DNA from: Firmicutes bacterium ADurb.Bin080
GTDB lineage: Bacteria; Bacillota; Clostridia; Christensenellales; DTU072
Assembly (NCBI GenBank): GCA_002070965.1
Contig: MWEH01000183.1
Location: 1-47,374 of the forward strand
Direction: 5' to 3'
DNA: 47,374 nt
Positions within the stretch are counted from its first letter, which is position 1, and every line of letters begins with the position of its first letter. Positions 25,697 through 34,538 of this stretch are shown one piece after another. The notes beneath the pieces were generated by a model. That model had not been told where the DNA came from and did no database searches. It saw only the letters and a list, made by a program, of their open reading frames with translations. The translations under genes were made by a program, and so were the position numbers.

Positions 25697-27019
25697 CTAT
25701 TCTTTTATTCTCTTCCTATTAACAGACCCTGTCAAATATGCACTGCTATAATGCTTTTCCAACCCGTGAAAAACATTTTCCTTCTGAGCATATCTTGGAG
25801 TTATTTCTACTGTACCATCACTCTTTACAATAAAGATAGTTACTCCCTCAACAAAGCAACATAACCGTGGGCTTATATTGTTTAGGAGCTTCAGAAAATA
25901 TGCTTTCTTTCTTCGGTTATATGCCCTGTCATATTGCAATCCCTGTGAATACATAAGGCGAATACCTTTATATATTATAGAAGAATCATTCTTATGGTCA
26001 TGTCCGCACACCACACAGTTTGTGCTTCCGGACTCTCTAAAAGCTTCGAATATAGCCGACTTAATGTTGCTAGCACAAACCGGCTCCATATTGTTCCCGT
26101 ATACTCGTTTTGCCCTTCCGTTTTTCAAAACAACATGGGTAAACGCCTCTTGATACTCACGAAGGGGAATATGGAAAAATGCCATGCTCTTGGGAGCAAT
26201 TCCTCCATTTTCTGCAGTTATTTCCTGAATTCTCTTCTTATACCAAGCAATCTGGTCCTCTTTTATATAGTCATATGATCTCTTGTCAGTAACGAAGCCC
26301 TTCCTTTTTATTTTATCGTCATAGATGTAGTCTCCTGAATCAAAGAAAACCAAGCTTTGTGTAATCCCATTAGAATTCTTAATGTTTACGATACAGTTGC
26401 CACTTCCAGAAATTTCATCCTCCCTTTCGTCACGTACTACACAATATGGCCCACCAGACAGAGAATCAAACATCCATTTTCTGCCCTCAGCATTGATTTG
26501 TTCTTTTTGTTCTCGAGTTAATTTACCCTTCTTCTCCGCTTCTTTTATATCTTCTTTAATCTTTCTTTCACTGTCGTGATTTCCAAGAACAAATGCCCAG
26601 TGTTGTTTCCTTTCTTCAAAAAACCTCTTTAGCGTTTCTTGCATTACTATGTCTGTTCTTCCAACAATATTGTCTCCAAGCAAAATTACTAAATCAGGTT
26701 TTTCTTTCTCTAAAAACCTGGACAATACTGTGAAGGTAAGCTCTGAATGATCTGAATGAATATGCAAATCGGCACAAGTTAAAATCTTGAAGGGTTCATC
26801 CAATATTTCCCCGGCTTCATTTTTCTTAATCAAATAAGGAGTTCCTACCTCCGGCACAACATATTCAATGTTTCCATTCGGTGTTTTTTCCACCACCCCA
26901 GAGGATTTATGCAAATGAGGTCTAAGTCTTGACACAATAATAAATATCGCAGCTACAATAAGAGCGACAGAGGGTACGACTATTAATAAGATAATTTCTA
27001 TTTTTCCCATCTTATTCAC
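25697..27019 (-). CDS. Membrane-anchored calcineurin-type metallophosphoesterase, first gene of the uronate operon
   Basis: The 440-residue protein has one N-terminal membrane helix (residues 7-30) and then the phosphoesterase motifs: D84-L-H86, GDN (115-117), GNHD (146-149), FFHIPL and GHDHKND. The catalytic domain should lie outside the membrane. It may start at GTG 27019 or, nine bases in, at ATG 27010 (MGKIEI); neither has a clear ribosome site. It is 48 bases ahead of the UxaB-UxaA gene on the same strand. A close paralogue is at 45823. Substrates of this purple-acid-like group include phosphate esters and nucleotides; the link to uronates is unexplained. Confidence 0.78.
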   Translation of the reverse strand: MNKMGKIEIILLIVVPSVALIVAAIFIIVSRLRPHLHKSSGVVEKTPNGNIEYVVPEVGTPYLIKKNEAGEILDEPFKILTCADLHIHSDHSELTFTVLSRFLEKEKPDLVILLGDNIVGRTDIVMQETLKRFFEERKQHWAFVLGNHDSERKIKEDIKEAEKKGKLTREQKEQINAEGRKWMFDSLSGGPYCVVRDEREDEISGSGNCIVNIKNSNGITQSLVFFDSGDYIYDDKIKRKGFVTDKRSYDYIKEDQIAWYKKRIQEITAENGGIAPKSMAFFHIPLREYQEAFTHVVLKNGRAKRVYGNNMEPVCASNIKSAIFEAFRESGSTNCVVCGHDHKNDSSIIYKGIRLMYSQGLQYDRAYNRRKKAYFLKLLNNISPRLCCFVEGVTIFIVKSDGTVEITPRYAQKENVFHGLEKHYSSAYLTGSVNRKRIKE

Positions 27020-27169
27020 TGGATGAAATCAAATCGATTAACTCATAACTTCAAACAAACCAAGTACATTTCCATATTCAGCATGTATTCATTATTGTAT
27101 CACGTGGCTTATTGATATTATATAAAAAAACCTATAATATTAAATAAGTACATATTTTGGGACAGTTTT

Positions 27170-27967
27170 ATGCCTTTTATTGAAGTTGAACAAAACATCG
27201 AAAAAGTCGGATGGTCAATGCCTGATCTACATTCCCATCCCCACTATGAGCTTTACTTTCTAGAAAGTGGCGAGCGTAGTTTTTACTTAGGAGGCTCCCT
27301 TTATCTTGTAAAAGAAAACTCTGCAGTATTGGTACCTCCTTATGTCATGCACAAAACAGAAGGAGGCCCTTTTTCCCGAATTAACGTAGACTTTTCGGAT
27401 GATTTTTTGAATCCACAGGAAAAAGAGGTTCTACAAGAATTAGGAAAAACCGGAGTATTTCCTCTTGGAAAAGAAAAAGGAGATAGCATACAAAAAATAC
27501 TTATATCTATGCTCGGAAGCTCCAAAAACCAAAGTAAACTTGATAAAGTTGCCCTGTCAATGTGTGTAAAATCTCTCATTGGTTTACTTTATTTCTTCCG
27601 CTCATCCACTGAGGAAGTTGAAACAGTTTCTGGAAATGGAAGTATTTCCCCTCAAACTCTGAAAATCATTCGTTTTATTAACAATAATTGTCGTTCAAAA
27701 TTAACTATTGCTTCTTTGGCAAAAGAATTCAGCTTGTCCGAAAGTTGTCTGGGAAAATCCTTCAAAAGAGAAACCGGTTACAATGTCGGAGAGTTTATTC
27801 TAAACACCAGAATTAACGAAGCTAAACAATTACTTAGCTCCGCAAAGCTCACAGTTAATGAAATATCCGGGGAACTAGGGTTTTCATCCGCCAATTATTT
27901 TGGGCTAATTTTTAAACAAAAAGTGGGCATATCTCCGATGATGTATAAGAAATGGTTAAAAACCTAA
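27170..27967 (+). CDS. AraC-family transcriptional activator
   Basis: The 265-residue protein has an N-terminal cupin-like sensor (DLHSHPHYELYFLESGERSFYL split over 20-45, then VLVPPYVMHKTEGG) and a C-terminal pair of AraC helix-turn-helix motifs (LTIASLAKEFSLSESCLGKSF and FSSANYFGLIFKQKVGISP). The sensor likely binds a sugar. It is divergent from the phosphoesterase-uxaBA-uxaC operon and close to the GH106 gene, so these are the likely targets. A TATAAT at about 27135-27140 precedes it; the ribosome site is poor. Confidence 0.88.
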   Translation: MPFIEVEQNIEKVGWSMPDLHSHPHYELYFLESGERSFYLGGSLYLVKENSAVLVPPYVMHKTEGGPFSRINVDFSDDFLNPQEKEVLQELGKTGVFPLGKEKGDSIQKILISMLGSSKNQSKLDKVALSMCVKSLIGLLYFFRSSTEEVETVSGNGSISPQTLKIIRFINNNCRSKLTIASLAKEFSLSESCLGKSFKRETGYNVGEFILNTRINEAKQLLSSAKLTVNEISGELGFSSANYFGLIFKQKVGISPMMYKKWLKT

Positions 27968-28008
27968 CTTTTTAACACATATCATTTTTAAAACATACAA
28001 CCTAGTTT

Positions 28009-31000
28009 TTACTGGATACTAACTTCGGGAGGAACAAGAATCCCTGCTTTTGACAGCCAATACCTCTTTGTCGTAATAGCCCTGGGAAGATAATAAGTGC
28101 CAGGGGAAGTAAGGGATGTTCTTGCTGAAGGAAAATGATTGGGCCCAAAAGCATTTTGACGGGATATATACGCTGTAATGCTCAGGTCATTAGGTCCCTT
28201 CTCACTTGGCAATAAGACAGAATATGGGGCAAATGCAATAATGCCAGATTCGCTAGTTTTCGCTTCTAGTACCGCGGCTCTATACTTGGGAACACTCAGA
28301 CTTATCTGCTTACCATTCCCTTCAAAACTAGCCTTGTATAATATTTCTCCCCCGTAAAAAGGAAATCCCTGTTTGGTAATATCACCATAATTCAGCTTAC
28401 CCGGTAAGCTAGTTAAAATAGCTCTAGCTCCGCTTATAGAAACCCCGAAATCTCCGAGAAGATAACACCACTCTACATCGGTATTTTTCCCGAAAGGTAA
28501 GACTATTTCCAGTTCATTCCTACCTTTCTTTATTGTGGGAAGGAGAACTTTCTTTATTGCTTTGTCGACATAGTAACCATATATCTTTGCTTCGGCCTGA
28601 GAGCCGTTAAGAATAATTACTGCTTTTTCGGCATCCTCTAAACCTAAATAGGTATCCTTAACCTCGATTTTACTGTTTATTATAAACTTCAGCTTTATAC
28701 TGTGTTCGGGTGGAGTTTTCTCTGAAATCCAAGGTTGACTCGATTTTCCACTTCTTTTCTTATATCCACATTTTTTTCTGCAAATATTATCCAGGTGCAA
28801 TAACTCGTATTTGTTTCGGGAAAAACCACCCTTATCAAGAGCATAATAAGCCCTGTCAAGAAGTAGGACATTGGGTTCGGAAATAGAATAATCAAAAGGC
28901 TCATCCAATGGAAGAGTTTTTGCGAAAACAGGCTTATTTTCTTTATTGTCCTTTTCCTCTTTATCTAGGCGCAGAAGAATGCTGTCATGATTATTCATAT
29001 CTGTATTGATAAATGTATATCCATTCTCAGCTATCGCCACTACTGGGATGATATCACCACTGAGTGTGTCCCATATAGATCCTTTCCATTCCCCTTTGAC
29101 TTTTATCATTAGGTTCTGTTTTTTTGATTCGCCTAATTCCTTTTCCACTCTTGAGAGAAATAACCACATTGCGTCATTATCTTCTCTTAGTTGGCATATT
29201 ATATTGTTGGTGTGTTTTCCTTTTTCATAAATCCCATAAAGCCTGTTACTTTCAAGTGCTTCAAGTATTTCTTTCTCTTTAAATCTGATCTGGATAGATT
29301 TTTTTGCAAGTTCCTTTGATCTATTTGAGGGTATTCCATTTTCGAATTCCGGGACATCCCCAACAAACACAACTTTTCCCCCCTTGCTTTGGAAATCCTT
29401 TAATCTGTCTATAGTAGAAGTCCTTAGTGTAATGCAGTTTGGGACCAGGACCGTTTTATATTCCATATTGCCCACTTTTAGAGGGTAATTACCTTCAGTA
29501 TTAAGCTCGGGTAAAGTCGATTCCGAGATAAAATCAAAGTCCAACCCCGCTCTTAAAAGTAAATCTGTAATTTTCGTAAACTTTCTGTCATATCTGTCGC
29601 AACGTGATTTCGTATTGGAGTTTCCATATAGCGACCAGAAACTTTCGATCGGATGAATTACCGCAATTTCAGTAAGTGGTCTGCCCCTTGTCAGAGCAGT
29701 ATTAACCCTAGCAAAATGGTCCTCAAGATACTTGAATTTTTTATACCAGGGAGATTGATAAAAAATTGAGGCAGGATAGTCTCTTTTGGAAAAACCCTTC
29801 ATAGACATAAGACTCAGATGCGGGACCCTTAATGTTACCCCCAACGCTGCTTGCCAATCCCCTCCTATTTTGTATTTTCTAAAGTCGCTGTCCCATCTTG
29901 ACACTCCGTACAATTCGCTTAACATTCCCTCCCTTCCGTATTGGCGAAGAGCTGATTGGGCTTGTTTTGCGGTTGTGAACTCAAACCTTCCTCCCAGCAT
30001 ATCTATTCCGGGAATTTGAAACCCTCTGTATTGTCTCATCGCATCAGCAACTGATTGAGTTTGGGTGCTGAGCTTTGGCTCTTCCATAAGGTGGCCGGTA
30101 AGAGAAATGCCCATTTCTTCACAACGCTTCCCTAAATTGTCGGAAAAAGCATTTGCAAACCTTTCAGCTAAATGGTCAAAATAATGATAACGTACCTGTG
30201 AAAAAGTATTTTTATTCCAAAATAATTCAGGAAGTCGATCTAATAAAGAATAACCATAGGTGCTTACGAATGTATTATCAAAATCATCTGTCCACGGTCT
30301 GCATTCGCTTTGAAAAGGCAAAAGAAATTCATGATGCTTAAATCTATGAAACTGTGGCTCATCGGTAAAGATTGATTTTATTTCACGACCAAAGAATTCT
30401 CCTACGTTCTCTTGATAGGTTCGATAAGTAATCTCAGCAAAATAGTCTATTGCTTCTTTATTTAAAGTATCCACATAGGGAGTATTATTCAAAAAGCTCC
30501 TTGGGGGTTCTGTCTCTAGATATGCATACCATTGAATCCCCGCTGATCCTTCTTCATCTGAAAGCCTTTTATAGCTAATGAGTTTATTTCCACATGTACA
30601 TACATGATATCTTCCAAGAAGAAGCTTCCCTTTAAGAAGTTTTCCATCCGGATCGGTTATAGGTTCATCTTTTGATTTCCTTGTAGTAAATCGTAAAAAT
30701 CGTGCCGAGTATCGCGGATTCTTTGTTACTATTCCTCCCGCATATCCTGAAGGCCACCTGTCCTCATCATATAAATAGAGCTGCATGCCCATTTTTTTTG
30801 CTTCTTCGGCCGATGCTCGAATACAGCCGTTAAAATCCTCTCCGAGGTATTCGGTATCTAGTCCGGAACGAACATGTGCATGGTAACCTCCAAATCCCAT
30901 TTCCTGGAAAATATGGGTCTGTGAAATGACCTCTTCTTTATCTAATTCACAATTCCATGCCCAAAAAGGCGCCCCTCTATATTCGTTAGAAGGATTTTTA

Positions 31001-31047
31001 AAGAGTTCTTTATCCAAAATTTTTTCAGAATTCTTAGGATATAACAT
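28009..31047 (-). CDS. GH106-like alpha-L-rhamnosidase, cytoplasmic
   Basis: The 1012-residue protein opens with FKNPSNEYRGAPFWAWN and VISQTHIFQEMGFGGYHAH, the start of GH106-type rhamnosidases and their relatives, followed by LYDEDRWPSGYAGG in the barrel. The middle is a TIM barrel to about residue 600, then beta-sandwich domains (DVEWCYLLGDFGVSI). Family members cut alpha-L-rhamnose from rhamnogalacturonans. It lacks a signal peptide, as do the other glycosidases here. The ribosome site is weak. It follows the GPH carrier after 95 bp that contain a duplicated piece of that carrier gene. Rhamnose versus another deoxy-sugar cannot be settled without modelling the active site. Confidence 0.75.
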   Translation of the reverse strand: MLYPKNSEKILDKELFKNPSNEYRGAPFWAWNCELDKEEVISQTHIFQEMGFGGYHAHVRSGLDTEYLGEDFNGCIRASAEEAKKMGMQLYLYDEDRWPSGYAGGIVTKNPRYSARFLRFTTRKSKDEPITDPDGKLLKGKLLLGRYHVCTCGNKLISYKRLSDEEGSAGIQWYAYLETEPPRSFLNNTPYVDTLNKEAIDYFAEITYRTYQENVGEFFGREIKSIFTDEPQFHRFKHHEFLLPFQSECRPWTDDFDNTFVSTYGYSLLDRLPELFWNKNTFSQVRYHYFDHLAERFANAFSDNLGKRCEEMGISLTGHLMEEPKLSTQTQSVADAMRQYRGFQIPGIDMLGGRFEFTTAKQAQSALRQYGREGMLSELYGVSRWDSDFRKYKIGGDWQAALGVTLRVPHLSLMSMKGFSKRDYPASIFYQSPWYKKFKYLEDHFARVNTALTRGRPLTEIAVIHPIESFWSLYGNSNTKSRCDRYDRKFTKITDLLLRAGLDFDFISESTLPELNTEGNYPLKVGNMEYKTVLVPNCITLRTSTIDRLKDFQSKGGKVVFVGDVPEFENGIPSNRSKELAKKSIQIRFKEKEILEALESNRLYGIYEKGKHTNNIICQLREDNDAMWLFLSRVEKELGESKKQNLMIKVKGEWKGSIWDTLSGDIIPVVAIAENGYTFINTDMNNHDSILLRLDKEEKDNKENKPVFAKTLPLDEPFDYSISEPNVLLLDRAYYALDKGGFSRNKYELLHLDNICRKKCGYKKRSGKSSQPWISEKTPPEHSIKLKFIINSKIEVKDTYLGLEDAEKAVIILNGSQAEAKIYGYYVDKAIKKVLLPTIKKGRNELEIVLPFGKNTDVEWCYLLGDFGVSISGARAILTSLPGKLNYGDITKQGFPFYGGEILYKASFEGNGKQISLSVPKYRAAVLEAKTSESGIIAFAPYSVLLPSEKGPNDLSITAYISRQNAFGPNHFPSARTSLTSPGTYYLPRAITTKRYWLSKAGILVPPEVSIQ

Positions 31048-31079
31048 ATTATTCTAAATACCTGCTCAGGAAAATAATA

Positions 31080-31170
31080 ACATATATTACTTTATTCTTC
31101 GCTATTAAATACTTCCTCAGTAAAGTAAAAACATATATTACTTTATTCTTCGGTCTTCAATACTTCCTCA
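31080..31170. repeat. Two 40-bp direct repeats, tail duplication of the carrier gene
   Basis: Copies at 31080-31119 and 31131-31170 differ at 3 of 40 positions and are offset by 51 bases. Copy two spans the carrier gene's last codons and stop, copy one lies after it in the gap to GH106. The non-coding copy still encodes the same EEV...EE-stop reading. Confidence 0.8.
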
Positions 31171-32654
31171 TCAACCGGGTCCGGAAAAGCTAATTTAACG
31201 TCTCTTTCCGCACGGAGCTGTTTAAGTTCCTCTAGAATATCCTCTTTTCGTTTTCCGGTGTAGTTATCAAAAAGCATAATTAACCCAGGTATTATATTCC
31301 CAAGTGTCCCGGGGACAGCTACAAGATAGAATATACCCTTGAGCGTTTCCGGTGTCTGAACCGCTTGTACCGTTACTCCATCAACTACAGATGCACTTAC
31401 ATATCCAATAAGGCCAAGTCCCGCCGGGAGAAGAACACTGGTCCACAAACTGTTTATTCTCAGTGCCATTGAATGCAGAGCAAAAACCATACCATCGCTT
31501 CTTACAGGGGTGCCATATTTCTTCCAAGTTTTCCATTCCATATATTCAGTACTGTCTGCGAGCAATATCCTTTTTGCGGATCGCATAAGCCCATTCGGAA
31601 AGCCCGAAATTGCTATCAGTATACCAACAAGCCATATATATTTGTATCCGCTTAAAAGCAATATTCCATAGCACAAACCTGAATAAAGGTAGCTAAATAC
31701 GACCATATTTCTGGAAGTTATCTTATTCCCAATCACAGGGACCAATAATATTCCCACATATGTCAAGCCTACACTTACTGCACCTACTACTGTTGAAAGC
31801 CAGAATGCATTTAGGGTCTCAAGATAAAAAAACGCCAGAGCACCATAACATATTTTTCTGATAGAATCAGCTATCTCGCTTGCAGTTACGACTAGCAGAG
31901 GTCTGTTATGAATCAAAGCTTTAGCATTGAGCGATACTTTGGGTTTTTTAATGCTTATTGCAGGATTTCTCTCTTTAAGAGTAAAATACGGCATAATCAT
32001 ACTCGCCATTCCTAACACCCCGAAAATCAACGCTCCGATTAAATAAATATTTTGTTGAGCAGAAAAATCGTTTTTATACATACTGATGAATATGGGTATA
32101 ACCCCTCCGGGTAAAGTAGTGCCCAAACAGGATGCCAGTTCAGCTAAGGAATAAAAATTCTTTCTATCTTTAGGGTTTCCACACATACGGACAGACATAG
32201 TATTAAGACTGAGTCCATACAACGAACCCGAAACGACATAGGTTATATAAAAACAAACAACCCACAAAATTCTAATGTTCATACTCTGAGCGGGGATAAC
32301 ATAAAGCAGTATTGATGTTATAGCAAGTGGGAACGGGGTAATCAGAAGGAAAGGCCTTGTTAAACTTCTGGAATTTTTCCCTAAACCTCTGTCAAGAATT
32401 GTCCCTGATATAGGTTCCATTACTATAGTAATAATCTGTGCTACCAGCATTAGAACCGTGACTACAGCCATTTCTATTCCGACATATCTTGTTAAAAAAA
32501 GAACAATAAAAGTTCCCACCATGTCTTGGCCCATATTACTACCAAAACAACCCGCGGAAAATCCAAATTGCTCTTTTAAAGTAAATGATGGGTTGGTAGC
32601 CATTTTTTTAATACTTTCTTTTAACCTGATGAATGGATTTTTAGGATTTGACAT
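31143..32654 (-). CDS. GPH-family sugar:cation symporter
   Basis: The 503-residue protein shows about 12 helices with the glycoside-pentoside-hexuronide pattern, including FSAGCFGSNMGQDMVGTFIVLF in helix 1 and EPISGTILDRG after helix 2. GPH carriers import di- and oligosaccharides or uronides with sodium or protons. It lies between GH4 and GH106 on the same strand, so uronic-acid or rhamnose-containing fragments of pectin are the likely cargo. The C-terminal 40 residues are cytoplasmic and charged; their 3' coding end is duplicated just downstream. AGGCGGT precedes the start. Confidence 0.83.
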   Translation of the reverse strand: MSNPKNPFIRLKESIKKMATNPSFTLKEQFGFSAGCFGSNMGQDMVGTFIVLFLTRYVGIEMAVVTVLMLVAQIITIVMEPISGTILDRGLGKNSRSLTRPFLLITPFPLAITSILLYVIPAQSMNIRILWVVCFYITYVVSGSLYGLSLNTMSVRMCGNPKDRKNFYSLAELASCLGTTLPGGVIPIFISMYKNDFSAQQNIYLIGALIFGVLGMASMIMPYFTLKERNPAISIKKPKVSLNAKALIHNRPLLVVTASEIADSIRKICYGALAFFYLETLNAFWLSTVVGAVSVGLTYVGILLVPVIGNKITSRNMVVFSYLYSGLCYGILLLSGYKYIWLVGILIAISGFPNGLMRSAKRILLADSTEYMEWKTWKKYGTPVRSDGMVFALHSMALRINSLWTSVLLPAGLGLIGYVSASVVDGVTVQAVQTPETLKGIFYLVAVPGTLGNIIPGLIMLFDNYTGKRKEDILEELKQLRAERDVKLAFPDPVDEEVLKTEE

Positions 32655-32810
32655 TATTTTAACCGCCTTTTAAAATGATTTGGGCCAAAGGACTGGTGTC
32701 CTACGATATGTTTTTCCTTATAAAAAACCTAGTTAATATTTTCTTAACAGAATTATATTTTTTCTCTTCAGTTTGAAGATAAGATCATTTTTTTTGATTA
32801 TATAGTGTTA

Positions 32811-34256
32811 TTAATTTTTCAGCCAATCAGCAAGAACATCCTTATTACATTCAATCATTTCTTGAAATAGTGCTCTTTGTTTATCTTGGGTCAGACGTGC
32901 TACGGAAGGGTCTCTCATGAATACCTTCAATAAACCTTCTTTGTCATTTTCAAAAAAAGCTTTTACATAGTCTCTTTGATTCTCTGCATGCAAAATTTCC
33001 CTGTTTCGCAGAAAATCGTTTTGAATCTCCCCCGCACAAATGGGCTCAATTTTCCCTTCTGAAAACCTTGCATTAGTCTCAACTGCAGTTCCATATGGAA
33101 GCCCGGGTGCTTGGCCAAGATTGGGGATGTTTACATTTGATACAATATCCCCCAGACCACTTAAGGCTATAAGCTGAAGAACACCTTCTTCCCCGCTTGA
33201 TTTAATTCTGGTTTTCAAAAATCCTGACGCTTGCAGTTTAAGCTGGTTACGCTTCAAAAAGTCTCTAAGGAGTCTGTTTCTAACGGTAGTAAGAATAAAT
33301 CCTGACTTCCCGTAATGTTTCTTTCCAATAGGAAGATAACTATCGGGAACAAACTCAGAAAGATGTCTATCTCCTGCCGCACCAAATACTCCATATTTTT
33401 CAAAAATATCAAATTTTACAATGTTATTCAGAAAGGGAGAACGCCATTCCTTAAACATAGGAACAAATGCCTTATATATAGGCATAATATCCTTATCCTT
33501 GTATTTGGCTTCGTTAATTAACGTAAAATGATTTACTCCCTGTACATTGGGGTGAATCTCATGTCTGTCCGTATTAGGATGCTTGAAAGATGTAAATTTA
33601 ATATTTGCTCTGCGAAGTGCTCTTTTTACTTCTTTGAGGTTACTCTCCATGAAGTATTTTTGTCCTACCTCATCAAGTGAATTGAACAAATCAAGTACCC
33701 CCGCAATCAATTTTTGGCTGCTGTATACTTCGTGGCAACACCCAAAAGCTTTTATTTCTGGAAAGCTGGTATAGAGAGCATTAACACACATATCCAGAGG
33801 ATTTGTGTAGTTTATGACCCAAGCTAAAGGACAGCATTCCTTAATCTTTTCTCCAAAAAAGAAGAAATAACCCAGTGTCCGCAAAGCTCTTGAATACCCG
33901 CCAGGGCCAACAGTATCCCCAACTGGTTGATAGATACCATACCTCTCTGGATAATGCACATCCCAATGCATATTATGAAGAGAATACGGAAGGATAGATA
34001 TCAAAACTATATCTGCACCAGTGAGAGCTTTCTCAATATTTGGCTCTACTTCACAACTCCATTTTGATTTAACCTTATCTCTGTTTTGGGAAACCATTCT
34101 TGAAAAACACTTCTGGTTAAGCAGAGCCGCATCATTATCTATATCATAAAGACGAATGATTCCTTCAAGTTTGTCCTGAATCAACAAATCGGAGAAATAT
34201 TTCTGAGCCCAATTTTTGCTTCCACCACCAATATATGCTATGGTTACTTGCTTCAT
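32811..34256 (-). CDS. GH4 alpha-glycosidase, alpha-galacturonidase-like
   Basis: The 481-residue enzyme has the NAD-binding start IAYIGGGSKNW, the metal motif CCHE (C174/H175), NYTNPLDM and GVNHF, all diagnostic of family GH4, which cleaves glycosides by NAD- and metal-dependent oxidation and elimination. The VGDTVGPGG segment and the neighbourhood of uxaC/uxaBA favour alpha-galacturonidase over alpha-glucosidase, but the sequence alone does not prove it. It would free galacturonate from pectin disaccharides in the cytoplasm. A GGAGGAG ribosome site precedes the ATG. The carrier gene follows after 156 bp. Confidence 0.82.
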   Translation of the reverse strand: MKQVTIAYIGGGSKNWAQKYFSDLLIQDKLEGIIRLYDIDNDAALLNQKCFSRMVSQNRDKVKSKWSCEVEPNIEKALTGADIVLISILPYSLHNMHWDVHYPERYGIYQPVGDTVGPGGYSRALRTLGYFFFFGEKIKECCPLAWVINYTNPLDMCVNALYTSFPEIKAFGCCHEVYSSQKLIAGVLDLFNSLDEVGQKYFMESNLKEVKRALRRANIKFTSFKHPNTDRHEIHPNVQGVNHFTLINEAKYKDKDIMPIYKAFVPMFKEWRSPFLNNIVKFDIFEKYGVFGAAGDRHLSEFVPDSYLPIGKKHYGKSGFILTTVRNRLLRDFLKRNQLKLQASGFLKTRIKSSGEEGVLQLIALSGLGDIVSNVNIPNLGQAPGLPYGTAVETNARFSEGKIEPICAGEIQNDFLRNREILHAENQRDYVKAFFENDKEGLLKVFMRDPSVARLTQDKQRALFQEMIECNKDVLADWLKN

Positions 34257-34370
34257 TGCTCCTCCAAAAAACCTCTTATTTCTTGTATGTTATCACAATA
34301 GTTATTGCTTTTCTATATAACTAATAGTATTTATGCAGATAATTACATATATATTAATTTAGAAAACAAT

Positions 34371-34436
34371 ACTAGTTTTTTATTAGTCCTACCATATTTC
34401 CAAACTAGTTTTTAATTAGTCCTACCATATTTCCAA
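34371..34436. repeat. Tandem 33-bp duplication
   Basis: ACTAGTTTTTTATTAGTCCT and the following bases (34371-34403) recur directly at 34404-34436 with one difference. It sits in the 282-bp gap between GH92 and GH4, which otherwise contains only AT-rich DNA and the GH4 leader. It is a two-copy tandem, not a CRISPR. Confidence 0.85.
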
Positions 34437-34538
34437 TATACTTTCTCTTCTACGTATTTTCTTATAAGTCTAAATTTTTGGGCAGGTAAATTAGTGGAGT
34501 GTGTTCATGCAATTTTTAAAAAAAACCAAGTCTATATA

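Noticed and set aside
34371-34436. Possible CRISPR repeat pair
   Set aside because: The two units are directly joined with no spacer, there are only two, and no cas gene is present.
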